NCBI RefSeq assembly: GCF_002160025.1 | Contig: NZ_NFJU01000003.1 | Coordinates: forward strand, 62,001 to 126,000 | Length of the DNA stretch: 64,000 nt | Reading direction: 5' to 3' | From: Anaeromassilibacillus sp. An200 | GTDB lineage: Bacteria; Bacillota; Clostridia; Oscillospirales; Acutalibacteraceae | Shown: piece by piece, positions 1 through 8,187 of the stretch | Layout: every line of letters starts with the position of its first letter | Position numbering within the stretch: position 1 is the stretch's first letter | Position numbers and translations under genes: made by a program | Notes under the pieces: model-generated | Told to the model about the DNA's origin: nothing | The model's database searches: none | What the model saw: only the letters and a program-made list of their open reading frames with translations

Positions 1-1
1 T

Positions 2-451
2 CTGTTGGAAAATACCTTTCCGATGCTTCTTCCGGAAGGCTATGCGGAGGAAGACTTTTCCAAAGGGGACGTGGTCTATCTGCTCTATTCCATGAAAGCG
101 GCACAGCGGCAGAAGTGGGAATACGTTCCGGTAAGCGATGGGGAAAAGGCCGGGTTTGTCAAAATCTCGGAGCTGAGAAAGCTGTCGGATCCCCAAAACG
201 AATATGCTGTGGCGACACGGGAAAAGGATACTCCTGTGTATGAGGAGGAGATTTTCGACACGTTGGTGCTTCCTCTGGCAGGCGGTTCCGGAAAAGCGGC
301 GAAAGACTGTGTTCTGTCCACTCTTCCGAAGGGAGAAAAGCTGCAAGTCAAGCGTTTGCGCGGAGATTATCTGGAGGTGCTGCTTTCTGACGGAACCTCC
401 GGCTATGTGGCACAGGAAAGCGTGGCGGTAGTAAAACAGCCGCTTTCCTGA
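2..451 (+). CDS. C-terminal part of an SH3-domain protein (5' end outside window)
   Basis: The frame is open to the left edge, so only about the last 149 residues are present and the start is unknown. The final ~50 residues have the look of a bacterial SH3 domain: a KGEKLQV strand, then YLEVLLSDGTSGYV just before the stop. The preceding part (residues around PVSDGEKAGFVKISEL) may be a second SH3-like repeat. Such domains usually bind peptidoglycan or cell-surface ligands; no catalytic domain is visible in the portion present. It lies 49 bp upstream of the M42 peptidase on the same strand with no terminator between, so the two are probably co-transcribed. The exact function is unknown. Confidence 0.6.
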   Translation: MLENTFPMLLPEGYAEEDFSKGDVVYLLYSMKAAQRQKWEYVPVSDGEKAGFVKISELRKLSDPQNEYAVATREKDTPVYEEEIFDTLVLPLAGGSGKAAKDCVLSTLPKGEKLQVKRLRGDYLEVLLSDGTSGYVAQESVAVVKQPLS

Positions 452-500
452 ATATACAAGAGAAAGTCAAATGTCGCATGTCAAGGAAGGATGACCAAGG

Positions 501-1553
501 ATGAAGGACGAAAGGCTCCTGGAACAGGAGCAGGAGGGATTCCTGCGGGATACGCTGCAAAAGCTGCTGACACAGGACAGTCCCACAGGATTTACCGATC
601 GGGTGGTGGAGTTGGCCGAAGGCATTGCAAGGAATCTGGGGTTTGAGACCAGCCGCACCAATAAGGGCAATCTGGTGGTGACAGTGCCCGGCCGGGAAAC
701 GGGCCGCCGGATGGGGCTGTGCGCTCATGTAGACACGCTGGGGCTGATGGTGCGCTCGATCACCGATCGCGGTATGCTGATGGTCACTCGGGTGGGCGGC
801 CCTCTGATGCCTACCCTGGATGGGGAATACTGCCGCATCTATACCCGTGCGGGGAAGGTATTCACCGGCACAGTGCTCTCCTTGTCGCCGTCAGTGCATG
901 TGCAGGACGATGCCGGTACCCGTGCCCGGGACGAGAAGAACATGGCAGTGCGGATTGACGAGAAGGTGCGCAGCAAAGAAGATGTGCAAGCGTTGGGGAT
1001 TTCTCCCGGCGATTATGTATGTTACGATCCCAAGACAGTCATCACGGAGAGTGGGTTCGTCAAATCCCGTTTTCTGGATGACAAGGCCAGTGCTGCCTGT
1101 CTGCTGACCCTGCTTTGGCGGATGCACCGCACCGGCGAGCGGCCGCAGTACGATACCTGGATCACCCTTACCGTCCATGAAGAGGTGGGACATGGCGGAG
1201 CTGCTTTGCCGCCGGTGGACGAACTGCTGGCGGTGGATATGGGGTGCATCGGAGAGGATCTGTCCTGTACAGAGTATCAGGTGTCCATCTGTGCCAAGGA
1301 CAGCAATGGCCCCTATGACTACGGCATGGTCAGCCGGCTGATGAAATTGGCCGGTGACAACGGAGTGGATTATGCGGTGGATATTTATCCGCATTACGGT
1401 TCGGATGTATCCGCCGCATGGAAAGCCGGTATGGATGCACGCGCCGCCCTGATTGGGCCGGGTGTGCATGCATCCCATGGTATGGAGCGCACGCATCTGG
1501 ATGCACTGCGCGCAACCTTGCAGCTGGCCGGGCTGTATCTGGAGCTGGCATGA
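501..1553 (+). CDS. M42 family metallo-aminopeptidase
   Basis: This 350-residue protein matches the M42 (glutamyl/tetrahedral TET aminopeptidase) family in length and motifs. Metal-binding and catalytic segments are in order: AHVDTLG near residue 75, the DDKAS metal-bridging aspartate near 194, HEEVGHGGA with the catalytic Glu pair near 230, a VDMG aspartate near 246, and a late HASHGMER histidine. M42 enzymes are cytosolic, often dodecameric, and trim N-terminal residues from short peptides. The start at 501 follows AAGGATGACCAAGG. A strong terminator hairpin follows the stop. Substrate preference cannot be read from sequence. Confidence 0.9.
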   Translation: MKDERLLEQEQEGFLRDTLQKLLTQDSPTGFTDRVVELAEGIARNLGFETSRTNKGNLVVTVPGRETGRRMGLCAHVDTLGLMVRSITDRGMLMVTRVGGPLMPTLDGEYCRIYTRAGKVFTGTVLSLSPSVHVQDDAGTRARDEKNMAVRIDEKVRSKEDVQALGISPGDYVCYDPKTVITESGFVKSRFLDDKASAACLLTLLWRMHRTGERPQYDTWITLTVHEEVGHGGAALPPVDELLAVDMGCIGEDLSCTEYQVSICAKDSNGPYDYGMVSRLMKLAGDNGVDYAVDIYPHYGSDVSAAWKAGMDARAALIGPGVHASHGMERTHLDALRATLQLAGLYLELA

Positions 1554-1600
1554 GGATCCGGCTGACGGGAAACTTTTTGGATAGATAAAGCCTGTGAAGG

Positions 1601-1650
1601 AAATCCGGGACCTTTTGAAGCGTTCATCGCTCGAAGGGTCCCGGATTTTG
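1601..1650 (+). terminator. Rho-independent terminator after the M42 peptidase
   Basis: Arms AATCCGGGACC and GGTCCCGGATT are separated by a partly paired interior (TTTTGAAGCG / CGCTCGAAG) and followed by TTTTG. It separates the peptidase from the copper operon promoter. Confidence 0.8.
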
Positions 1651-1744
1651 TGTCTGTTTTTGCAGAAGCCTCGTTTTTATGCTTTCTGTATGCGTTATTA
1701 TGCTGTGGTGAGACTGTGGGCTCCAAGAACTCGAGCGAGATTTC

Positions 1745-1799
1745 TTGACACAGTGACAGGAAGGTGTTATAATACACCTATACCCCGTGGGGGTGTATA
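1745..1799 (+). promoter_or_regulatory. Copper operon promoter with CsoR-type operator
   Basis: A consensus -35 TTGACA (1745-1750) and -10 TATAAT (1768-1773) are spaced by 17 bp. Immediately downstream is a palindrome with ATACACC (1772-1778) and GGTGTAT (1792-1798) as outer arms and TACCCC/GGGGGT as the core. This G-tract palindrome resembles CsoR operators such as that of B. subtilis copZA. Its overlap with the -10 and start-site region suggests repression when CsoR is copper-free. CsoR is encoded at the end of the same operon, so the circuit is probably autoregulatory. Confidence 0.85.
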
Positions 1800-1836
1800 A
1801 ATTAACTTTACGCGGATCCGGGAAAGGAGAATCCAG

Positions 1837-4416
1837 GTGAAACAGCGTTTTGATGTAACGGGGATGACATGCAGTGCGTGCAGTGCCCACGTGGAAAAGG
1901 CTGTGCGCAGCTGCGGCGTGGATGGCGTATCGGTGAACCTGCTGCAAAACAGCATGACGGTGGATTACGACGCATCCAAGCTGACCTCCGGTGCGATTAT
2001 TCAGGCAGTGGAGGACGCGGGTTACGGCGCGTCTGTCCATGGAATGTCGGAAACAGTGAGAAAGGATATCCCCAATGAAGGGGAAAAGGAGGCAAAGGCC
2101 ACCCGTTTTCGGCTCAAGGTGTCGATTGCATTCCTGATCCCGCTGATGTATGTCTCCATGGGTCACATGATGGGGCTTCCTCTGCCATCCTTCCTGCATG
2201 GAACGGAAAACGCGCTGGCCTTCGCATTTACCCAATTCCTTCTGGTTCTTCCCATCCTGTTTGTCAACCGTAAATTTTATCAGAACGGCTTTAAAAGCCT
2301 GTTCAAGGGAGCACCCACTATGGATACCCTGATTGCAATCGGCTCCGGGGCGGCCCTGGTGTATGGGATCTATGCGATTTACTGTATTGGATGGGGACTT
2401 GGGCATGGTGACTGGGGGTTGGTGGATCAGTATTCCATGGACTTGTATTTTGAATCCGCCGGAACCATCCTGACGCTGATTACGGTCGGTAAATTTCTGG
2501 AAGCAAGATCCAAGGGCCGGACCTCGGACGCGGTTTCCCGCCTGATGAACCTGGCCCCGAAAACGGCACTGCTCCTGCGGGAGGGGGAGGAAGTGGAAAT
2601 CCCTCTGGAGCAGGTAAAGCCGGGAGATGTGCTGATTGTCAAGGCAGGGGCTTCCGTCCCGGTGGACGGGAAGCTTCTGGAAGGCTCCGCTGCCGTGGAT
2701 GAATCAGCCTTTACCGGAGAGAGTATGCCGGTGGAAAAGAAAGTGGGAGACAGTCTGACAGGCGGAACGATCAGCAAATCCGGATGGATGAAAATGGAGG
2801 CCGCGCGTGTCGGATCCGATACCGCTTTGGCGCAGATTATCCGCTTGGTGGAGGATGCCAATGCTACGAAAGCGCCGATTGCACGGATTGCGGATAAGGT
2901 GAGTGCTGTCTTTGTCCCCGCTGTGATGGCAATCGCCGCAGTGGCGGCGGTGGCATGGCTGCTGGCCGGACAGTCGCTGACCTTTGCACTGTCGATCGGC
3001 ATTTCCGTATTGGTAATTTCCTGCCCGTGCGCGCTTGGTCTTGCCACACCGACCGCCATTATGGTAGGGACGGGCAAGGGAGCGGAAAACGGGATTCTGT
3101 TTAAAACGGCGGAAAGCCTGGAAACCATCCACTCCGTGGATACCGTGGTGCTGGACAAGACGGGAACGGTTACACAGGGCCGCCCGGAGACAGCGGGAAT
3201 TTTTCCTGCCCCAGGAGTGGCGGAAGAGGAACTGCTGCTGTGGGCTGCTTCCGTGGAGCAGCGCTCCGACCATCCTCTTTCCCTTGCCATCCGGGAACGG
3301 GCAAAGGGAAGGGAGCTGCTGGACGCAGCGGAATTCCGCACGGAGGAAGGACGCGGCGTGTCGGCTCTGGTGGACGGCAGGCGTGTTCTGGCGGGCAACC
3401 GCCGGATGCTGGAGGAAAACGGTGTCGATCCGGCGCCCCTTGTCCGGCAGGAGGAAGAGCAGGCGGCCTTGGGCCGGACTCCACTCTATTTTGCCCGGGA
3501 GGGACAGCTGCTGGGCCTTGTCTCTGTGGCGGATCGGGTAAAGCCGACCAGCCGTCAGGCGGTGGAAGAGCTAAGGGCGCTCGGAATTGATGTGGTGATG
3601 CTGACGGGGGACAACCGGCGCACCGCAGCCGCGATCGGAAAGGAACTTTCCATCCCGCATGTTGTCGCGGAGGTGTATCCACAGGATAAGGAGCAGGAGG
3701 TCCGCCGCCTGCAGGAGCAGGGCAGGCGTGTGGCGATGGTTGGGGACGGCGTGAACGATGCGCCCGCGCTGGCCCGCGCGGATGTGGGAATTGCCATCGG
3801 CGCGGGAACGGATGTGGCGATCGAGTCGGCTGGTGTGGTGCTGATGCGCAGTGATCTGATGGACGCCGTTTCCGCCATCCAGCTGGGCCGCGCTGTGATC
3901 CGGAATATCAAGGAAAACCTGTTCTGGGCCTTTTTCTATAACAGCATCGGGATTCCCGTGGCAGCCGGTGTGTTTTTTACGCTTTGGGGATGGAAACTGA
4001 ACCCTATGCTGGGCGCCGCAGCCATGAGCTTGAGCTCCGTCTGTGTTGTCTCTAATGCCCTGCGGCTTCGTTTCTTCAAACGAAAGCAGCATGGGAATAC
4101 TGCCCTTCCGCCTGTGGAAACGGAGCTTCGCATCCCCAGGGAGGAGCAGGAGACACATACAGTTTCCCATAAGGATTTATCTGAACAGAAAGAAGGAGAA
4201 AGTACCATGACAAAGACGATGGAAATTGAAGGCATGATGTGCGGCCACTGTGTCGCTCATGTAGAGAAGGCACTCAACGCGATTGATGGTGTGCAGGAGG
4301 CCAAGGCGGACTTGGAGAACAAGTGCGCCACGGTAACGCTCACAAAGGATGTGGATGACAGCGTTTTGGCGAATGCAGTCACAGAGGCTGGATACGAAGT
4401 CAAGGGAATTCGCTGA
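1837..4416 (+). CDS. copA: Copper-exporting P1B ATPase CopA with C-terminal CopZ-like domain
   Basis: 859 residues. An N-terminal heavy-metal domain (GMTCSAC, residues ~9-15) is followed by membrane segments, the actuator motif TGES, the CPC metal-site motif (SCPCALG), the phosphorylation site DKTGT, the HP motif (SDHPLS), and GDGVNDAP. After the last membrane segments and a ~50-residue charged linker comes a second heavy-metal domain (GMMCGHC, from about residue 796). CopA exports Cu(I) from the cytosol using ATP. The C-terminal domain looks like a complete CopZ chaperone preceded by its own ribosome-binding site (see separate entry). The next gene is csoR, 18 bp downstream. Confidence 0.95.
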   Translation: MKQRFDVTGMTCSACSAHVEKAVRSCGVDGVSVNLLQNSMTVDYDASKLTSGAIIQAVEDAGYGASVHGMSETVRKDIPNEGEKEAKATRFRLKVSIAFLIPLMYVSMGHMMGLPLPSFLHGTENALAFAFTQFLLVLPILFVNRKFYQNGFKSLFKGAPTMDTLIAIGSGAALVYGIYAIYCIGWGLGHGDWGLVDQYSMDLYFESAGTILTLITVGKFLEARSKGRTSDAVSRLMNLAPKTALLLREGEEVEIPLEQVKPGDVLIVKAGASVPVDGKLLEGSAAVDESAFTGESMPVEKKVGDSLTGGTISKSGWMKMEAARVGSDTALAQIIRLVEDANATKAPIARIADKVSAVFVPAVMAIAAVAAVAWLLAGQSLTFALSIGISVLVISCPCALGLATPTAIMVGTGKGAENGILFKTAESLETIHSVDTVVLDKTGTVTQGRPETAGIFPAPGVAEEELLLWAASVEQRSDHPLSLAIRERAKGRELLDAAEFRTEEGRGVSALVDGRRVLAGNRRMLEENGVDPAPLVRQEEEQAALGRTPLYFAREGQLLGLVSVADRVKPTSRQAVEELRALGIDVVMLTGDNRRTAAAIGKELSIPHVVAEVYPQDKEQEVRRLQEQGRRVAMVGDGVNDAPALARADVGIAIGAGTDVAIESAGVVLMRSDLMDAVSAIQLGRAVIRNIKENLFWAFFYNSIGIPVAAGVFFTLWGWKLNPMLGAAAMSLSSVCVVSNALRLRFFKRKQHGNTALPPVETELRIPREEQETHTVSHKDLSEQKEGESTMTKTMEIEGMMCGHCVAHVEKALNAIDGVQEAKADLENKCATVTLTKDVDDSVLANAVTEAGYEVKGIR
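4195..4416 (+). CDS. Possible internal translation start giving free CopZ (69 aa)
   Basis: Inside copA, in the same frame, GGAG at 4195-4198 lies 8 nt before an ATG at 4207. The protein from that ATG (MTKTMEIEGMMCGHC...) has the length and CxxC motif of a stand-alone CopZ copper chaperone and ends at the copA stop. The upstream linker residues do not look like a conserved CopA part. I infer a former copA-copZ pair whose copA stop was lost, leaving a start that may still be used. Both the fusion and free CopZ may be made; the sequence cannot show the ratio. Confidence 0.5.
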   Translation, partial: GESTMTKTMEIEGMMCGHCVAHVEKALNAIDGVQEAKADLENKCATVTLTKDVDDSVLANAVTEAGYEVKGIR

Positions 4417-4434
4417 TCGTTTGAGGATTGCGTT

Positions 4435-4707
4435 ATGAGAGCGGATAAAGCAAAAGTGTCCCGCTTGCTGAAAACAGCCCGGGGGCAGATTGACGGCATT
4501 TTGAAAATGGTGGAGGAGGACAAATACTGCATTGATATCCTCAACCAGATCATGGCGTCGGAAGCGGTGCTTCGCCGCGCGCAGCGCGAAGTTCTGCGGG
4601 CGCATATGGAAGGCTGTGTCACAGAAGCATTTGCGCATGCGGACGAAGCGGAGCGGGCGGAGAAAATTGAAGAAATCATCAAAACAGTTGAAAAAATGGA
4701 GCGTTGA
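4435..4707 (+). CDS. csoR: Copper-sensing transcriptional repressor CsoR
   Basis: This 90-residue all-helical protein has the CsoR/RcnR (DUF156) pattern. It opens with RLLKTARGQIDGI, and the Cu(I)-binding Cys-His-Cys set is present: Cys in EDKYCIDI, then RAHMEGC supplying His and Cys. Cu(I) binding releases CsoR from operators made of G-tract palindromes, and such a palindrome overlaps the promoter of this operon. It is co-transcribed with copA. The C-x-H-x3-C arrangement favours copper over nickel sensing. Confidence 0.93.
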   Translation: MRADKAKVSRLLKTARGQIDGILKMVEEDKYCIDILNQIMASEAVLRRAQREVLRAHMEGCVTEAFAHADEAERAEKIEEIIKTVEKMER

Positions 4708-4710
4708 ACA

Positions 4711-4748
4711 GGGCGCGCTGGGGATTGGCTTTCCCCGGCGCGCCTTTT
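4711..4748 (+). terminator. Terminator of the copper operon
   Basis: Arms GGCGCGCTGGGGA and TCCCCGGCGCGCC, loop TTGGCTT, followed by TTTTGG. It lies directly after the csoR stop. Confidence 0.85.
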
Positions 4749-4791
4749 GGTTTGTTTCTGTGGGGATTGGTAAAAATGACCCCAAATTTTC

Positions 4792-4820
4792 TTGCATTTG
4801 ATTGTGAAATCTGTTATAAT
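4792..4820 (+). promoter_or_regulatory. Promoter of the hydrogenase operon
   Basis: -35 TTGCAT (4792-4797) and a perfect -10 TATAAT (4815-4820) have a 17 bp spacer. The leader to the first start codon is about 80 nt and AT-rich; no clear riboswitch was seen. Confidence 0.7.
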
Positions 4821-4907
4821 TATTACGTTAAAATATTAACAAAACTGTCTCAAATTTGTCTCATGTAAGAAAAGTTGATTGAAAAGGAAAAGGAGGAAAC
4901 AGCACCT

Positions 4908-5159
4908 ATGATGGAGGTTACCATTTGTATTGGCAGCTCCTGCCATTTGAAGGGCTCCAGAGACGTTATCTCCATTTTGCAGCGCCTGATCGCGCTCAAC
5001 CGTTTGGAGAGCGAAGTGGAGCTCAAGGGATCGTTCTGCATGGGGGAGTGCATGAACAATGGCGTCTGTGTCTGCATTGATGGCGAGCGATTCAATGTTA
5101 CTCCGCTCGGAACGGAGGAATTCTTCAAGACGGAAATCATGAAGCGGCTGGAAAAGTAA
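4908..5159 (+). CDS. Thioredoxin-like [2Fe-2S] ferredoxin domain protein
   Basis: About 83 residues when started at the ATG at 4908, which has AAGGAGG about 9 nt upstream; a TTG at 4875 would add 11 residues before this ribosome-binding site and is unlikely. Four cysteines fall in the pattern C-x5-C ... C-x3-C (CIGSSC and CMGEC), as in NuoE/HoxE-type thioredoxin-like [2Fe-2S] proteins. It is the first gene of the hydrogenase operon, 39 bp before the sensory hydrogenase. It probably passes electrons to or from one of the two hydrogenases. Confidence 0.8.
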   Translation: MMEVTICIGSSCHLKGSRDVISILQRLIALNRLESEVELKGSFCMGECMNNGVCVCIDGERFNVTPLGTEEFFKTEIMKRLEK

Positions 5160-5198
5160 GCTTTTGGTCATCATTATGGATGGAGAAGGAGTTTTCAC

Positions 5199-6908
5199 AT
5201 GAGTATTATTGGCTTGAAAAAGGCAAATTGCAAAAACTGTTACCGGTGTGTCAAGGTCTGTCCTGTCAAATCCATCCGGGTGGCGGACGGACAGGCGACC
5301 ATCATTGATAAAAGCTGCATTCTGTGCGGCACCTGTCTGGAACGCTGCCCACAGAATGCCAAGACCCTGATCAGCCACAGAAAAGCGGTGGAGGAGCTTC
5401 TGCGCTCCGGTGCAAAGGTGATCCTGTCCATAGCACCCTCGTATTACGGCTGCTTCCATGTGGAGGATCCGAAGAAATTTGCGGGAGCGGTCAAAGCGCT
5501 TGGCTTCACCGGCGTGAGCGAAACAAGCGAGGGAGCGGCCTATGTGACCGCGGAATACCACCGGCTCATGCAGGAAAACAAGATGAAGAACATTATCACC
5601 ACCTGCTGCCCGTCCTTTAACCGTTTGGTGGAGCTGTATCACCCTGATCTGGTGGATCAGCTTGCGCCCGTCGTTTCCCCGATGATTGCCCACGCCCGTC
5701 TGCTCAAGCAGCGTTTCCCGGATGCGCGTGTGGTGTTCTGCGGACCGTGCATCGCGAAAATTGACGAGGCGGAGGATGTGCGCCATAACAATGAAGTCGA
5801 CGCTGTTCTGACCTTTGAGGATCTGATAGAAATGCTGCATGACGCGGGTGTTTCCATGGAGACGGCGGAGCCCGCCACCTTCCTGAACAGCAGCTCCAAA
5901 ATCCTGCGCATGTATCCTGTCAATGAGGGGATTCTGGCTTCCCTGCGCCAGCTTGGCGATGTGGGGGATTGGCGTTTCCTCAGCGTTTCCGGTACGACGG
6001 AGAGCAAGGATCTGTGCAAGGCTCTTGAGGAGGGTTGGCTGGATCACTGTGTGATCGAGGTCAACGCCTGCCGCGACGGCTGTGTCAATGGCCCCGCGTC
6101 CGGCGTGAAAAACCACGAGCGCTTCTCCAGCAGCGTCAGTGTACGCAAATACGCGATGGAGGACTGTGACGAATATCCCGTTCTGCGCGATACCATTTCC
6201 ATGCACAAGCAGTTCCTGGATCGCTCCCCGAAGGAGGAGATCCCGGACGAGGATACCATCCGTGCCATTCTGGCCAAGATCGGCAAGCATGGTCCGGAGG
6301 ATGAGCTCAACTGCGGATCCTGCGGCTATCCCACCTGCCGGGAAAAGGCGATCGCTGTGTTCCAGGGGAAGGCAGAGCTGGAAATGTGCGTGCCGTATAT
6401 GAAGGAGCGCGCCGAGTCCTTTGCCAACTGCCTGCTGACGGAAACGCCGAATATCACCATCATGGTCGACGAAGAACTGAATATTGTAGAGTTTAACCGT
6501 GCGGCGGAGAAGGTGTTCCGTATTTCCCGCGCCGAGGCGCTGCAAAAGTGCATTTATGAGCTGATGGATCCGAGCGATTTCGAGTTCGTGCTGACCAGCC
6601 ATCAGTCCATTGCGGATAAGAAGGTGGTGCTCAAGGAGTACGGCATCACCACACAGCAGAGCCTGGTGTATGTGGAGAAAAACAAGATTGTGATCGGCAT
6701 CTTCAAGGATATCACGCAGGAGGAAAGAAACCTCGAAAACCAGTACAAGGTGCGCGCGGAGACCATGGAAATGGCCCAGAAGGTCATCGACAAGCAGATG
6801 ATTGCCGCTCAGCAGATTGCCAGCCTGCTTGGTGAGACGACGGCGGAGACCAAGGTTACGCTGACAAAGCTCAAGAACATGATCGTTTTCGATTCCGATG
6901 AATCGTAA
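5199..6908 (+). CDS. PAS-containing sensory [FeFe] hydrogenase (HydS type)
   Basis: 569 residues. Two [4Fe-4S] ferredoxin motifs lie at the N-terminus (Cys 11/14/17/21 and 40/43/46/50). The H-cluster domain follows, with TTCCP (~134-138), GPCIAK (Cys ~184) and NACRDGC (Cys ~291/295). A further Cys cluster (CGSCGYPTC ... C) near residue 372 is typical of an extra [4Fe-4S] domain, and a PAS domain (from ~420) and a C-terminal helical tail end the protein. No kinase or output enzyme is present in the chain. Sensory hydrogenases of groups C/D have this build and are thought to sense H2. The tandem CC that includes the proton-relay cysteine is intact here. The adjacent phosphatase is the likely output. 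Confidence 0.88.
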   Translation: MSIIGLKKANCKNCYRCVKVCPVKSIRVADGQATIIDKSCILCGTCLERCPQNAKTLISHRKAVEELLRSGAKVILSIAPSYYGCFHVEDPKKFAGAVKALGFTGVSETSEGAAYVTAEYHRLMQENKMKNIITTCCPSFNRLVELYHPDLVDQLAPVVSPMIAHARLLKQRFPDARVVFCGPCIAKIDEAEDVRHNNEVDAVLTFEDLIEMLHDAGVSMETAEPATFLNSSSKILRMYPVNEGILASLRQLGDVGDWRFLSVSGTTESKDLCKALEEGWLDHCVIEVNACRDGCVNGPASGVKNHERFSSSVSVRKYAMEDCDEYPVLRDTISMHKQFLDRSPKEEIPDEDTIRAILAKIGKHGPEDELNCGSCGYPTCREKAIAVFQGKAELEMCVPYMKERAESFANCLLTETPNITIMVDEELNIVEFNRAAEKVFRISRAEALQKCIYELMDPSDFEFVLTSHQSIADKKVVLKEYGITTQQSLVYVEKNKIVIGIFKDITQEERNLENQYKVRAETMEMAQKVIDKQMIAAQQIASLLGETTAETKVTLTKLKNMIVFDSDES

Positions 6909-6958
6909 TCCGCTCAGAATGAGACGACACGACTTCATCTTCAGGAGGGAAGCGAATC

Positions 6959-8137
6959 ATGAAAATACATATTGACGCCGCGTTCAAGAGCATCAACAAG
7001 AATAACGAGGAGCTCTGCGGCGATAAAGTGCAGATTATGCGCACGGAAAACTCCACGATTGCCGTGCTGGCGGATGGACTGGGCAGCGGAGTGAAGGCAA
7101 ATATCCTTTCCACTCTGACCAGTACTATTATTGCCACCATGCTGCAAGGCGGGGCGAGTGTGACGGAGGCAGTGGAAACGATCGCCGCCACCCTGCCGGT
7201 GTGCAATGTCCGCAAGCTGGCGTACTCCACCTTCAGCATCGCGCAGGTGTTTGACGATGGCCGTGTGGATCTGGTGGAATTTGATAATCCCCCGTGCATC
7301 TTCATCCGCAACGGCGAGGTGATGGATCTCAGCGACTGCTCGGAGCTCAAGGAATGTGCGGGAAAAAATGTGACGGAAAGCCACTTTACCATGATGTCCG
7401 GAGACGTGCTGGCCCTGGTAAGCGACGGCGTGGTATACGCCGGTGTGGGGCAGGCGCTCAATTTCGGCTGGAACTGGGATAATGTCTCGTCCTGGCTGGC
7501 AAAGACGGTGGGGAAGGAAAGCTCCGCGCCGCGTCTGGCGGTTTCGCTGATTGAAGCGGTTAATGAGCTGTATATGGGCAAGCCGGGCGACGACTCCACT
7601 TGTCTGGTGCTCAAGGCCACGCCGCGCTGTGTGGTCAATATGCTGGCCGGCCCGCCGGTGGATAAGGCGGACGATAACCGGATGGTCCATGATTTCATGA
7701 CCTCTCCCGGCAAAAAGGTGATCTGCGGCGGCACCAGCGCGAATATTGTGGCGCGCGTGCTCAACCGCAAAATTGAAACAACGCTCAATTATTCGGATCC
7801 GACGCTTCCTCCGACCGGCAAAATCCAGGGGATCGATCTGGTGACGGAAGGTGTGCTGACACTTTCCCGCACGGTGGAAATTCTGCGGGATTATCTGAAC
7901 CATGAGACAGATTCGTACTATTTCCGCCGTCTCGATGAAGATAATGGCGCGGCAAGGATTGCCAAAATGATTTTGGAAAACTGCACCAGCCTGAAAATTT
8001 TTGCGGGACGCGCCATCAATCCCGCTCACCAGAACCCGGGTCTGCCTGCCGATTTGAGCATCAAGATGCAGCTTCTCGATCAGCTTGCTTCGCTGGTCAA
8101 GGAGCTTGGCAAACCGGTGGAAAAGACCTATTATTGA
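6959..8137 (+). CDS. SpoIIE/PP2C-type serine/threonine phosphatase
   Basis: 392 residues. PPM-family metal-binding motifs are visible: LADGLGSG (~40), VSDGVV (~152) and GDDSTCLVLKA (~215). The C-terminal ~170 residues are not an obvious known domain. These phosphatases dephosphorylate Ser/Thr on partner proteins using Mn/Mg. The gene starts 50 bp after the sensory hydrogenase, behind AGGAGG, and lies between two hydrogenase genes. I infer that it converts the H2/redox state of the sensor into a dephosphorylation signal. No anti-sigma factor or kinase is encoded in the operon. Confidence 0.85.
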   Translation: MKIHIDAAFKSINKNNEELCGDKVQIMRTENSTIAVLADGLGSGVKANILSTLTSTIIATMLQGGASVTEAVETIAATLPVCNVRKLAYSTFSIAQVFDDGRVDLVEFDNPPCIFIRNGEVMDLSDCSELKECAGKNVTESHFTMMSGDVLALVSDGVVYAGVGQALNFGWNWDNVSSWLAKTVGKESSAPRLAVSLIEAVNELYMGKPGDDSTCLVLKATPRCVVNMLAGPPVDKADDNRMVHDFMTSPGKKVICGGTSANIVARVLNRKIETTLNYSDPTLPPTGKIQGIDLVTEGVLTLSRTVEILRDYLNHETDSYYFRRLDEDNGAARIAKMILENCTSLKIFAGRAINPAHQNPGLPADLSIKMQLLDQLASLVKELGKPVEKTYY

Positions 8138-8187
8138 CAACGGCTTCAGTCCAGGACAGTCTGTGAAGGACGGAAAGGTGTGGATCC

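Noticed and set aside
4836-6938. 700-codon minus-strand frame opposite the sensory hydrogenase
   Set aside because: Antisense shadow caused by codon bias; no domain.
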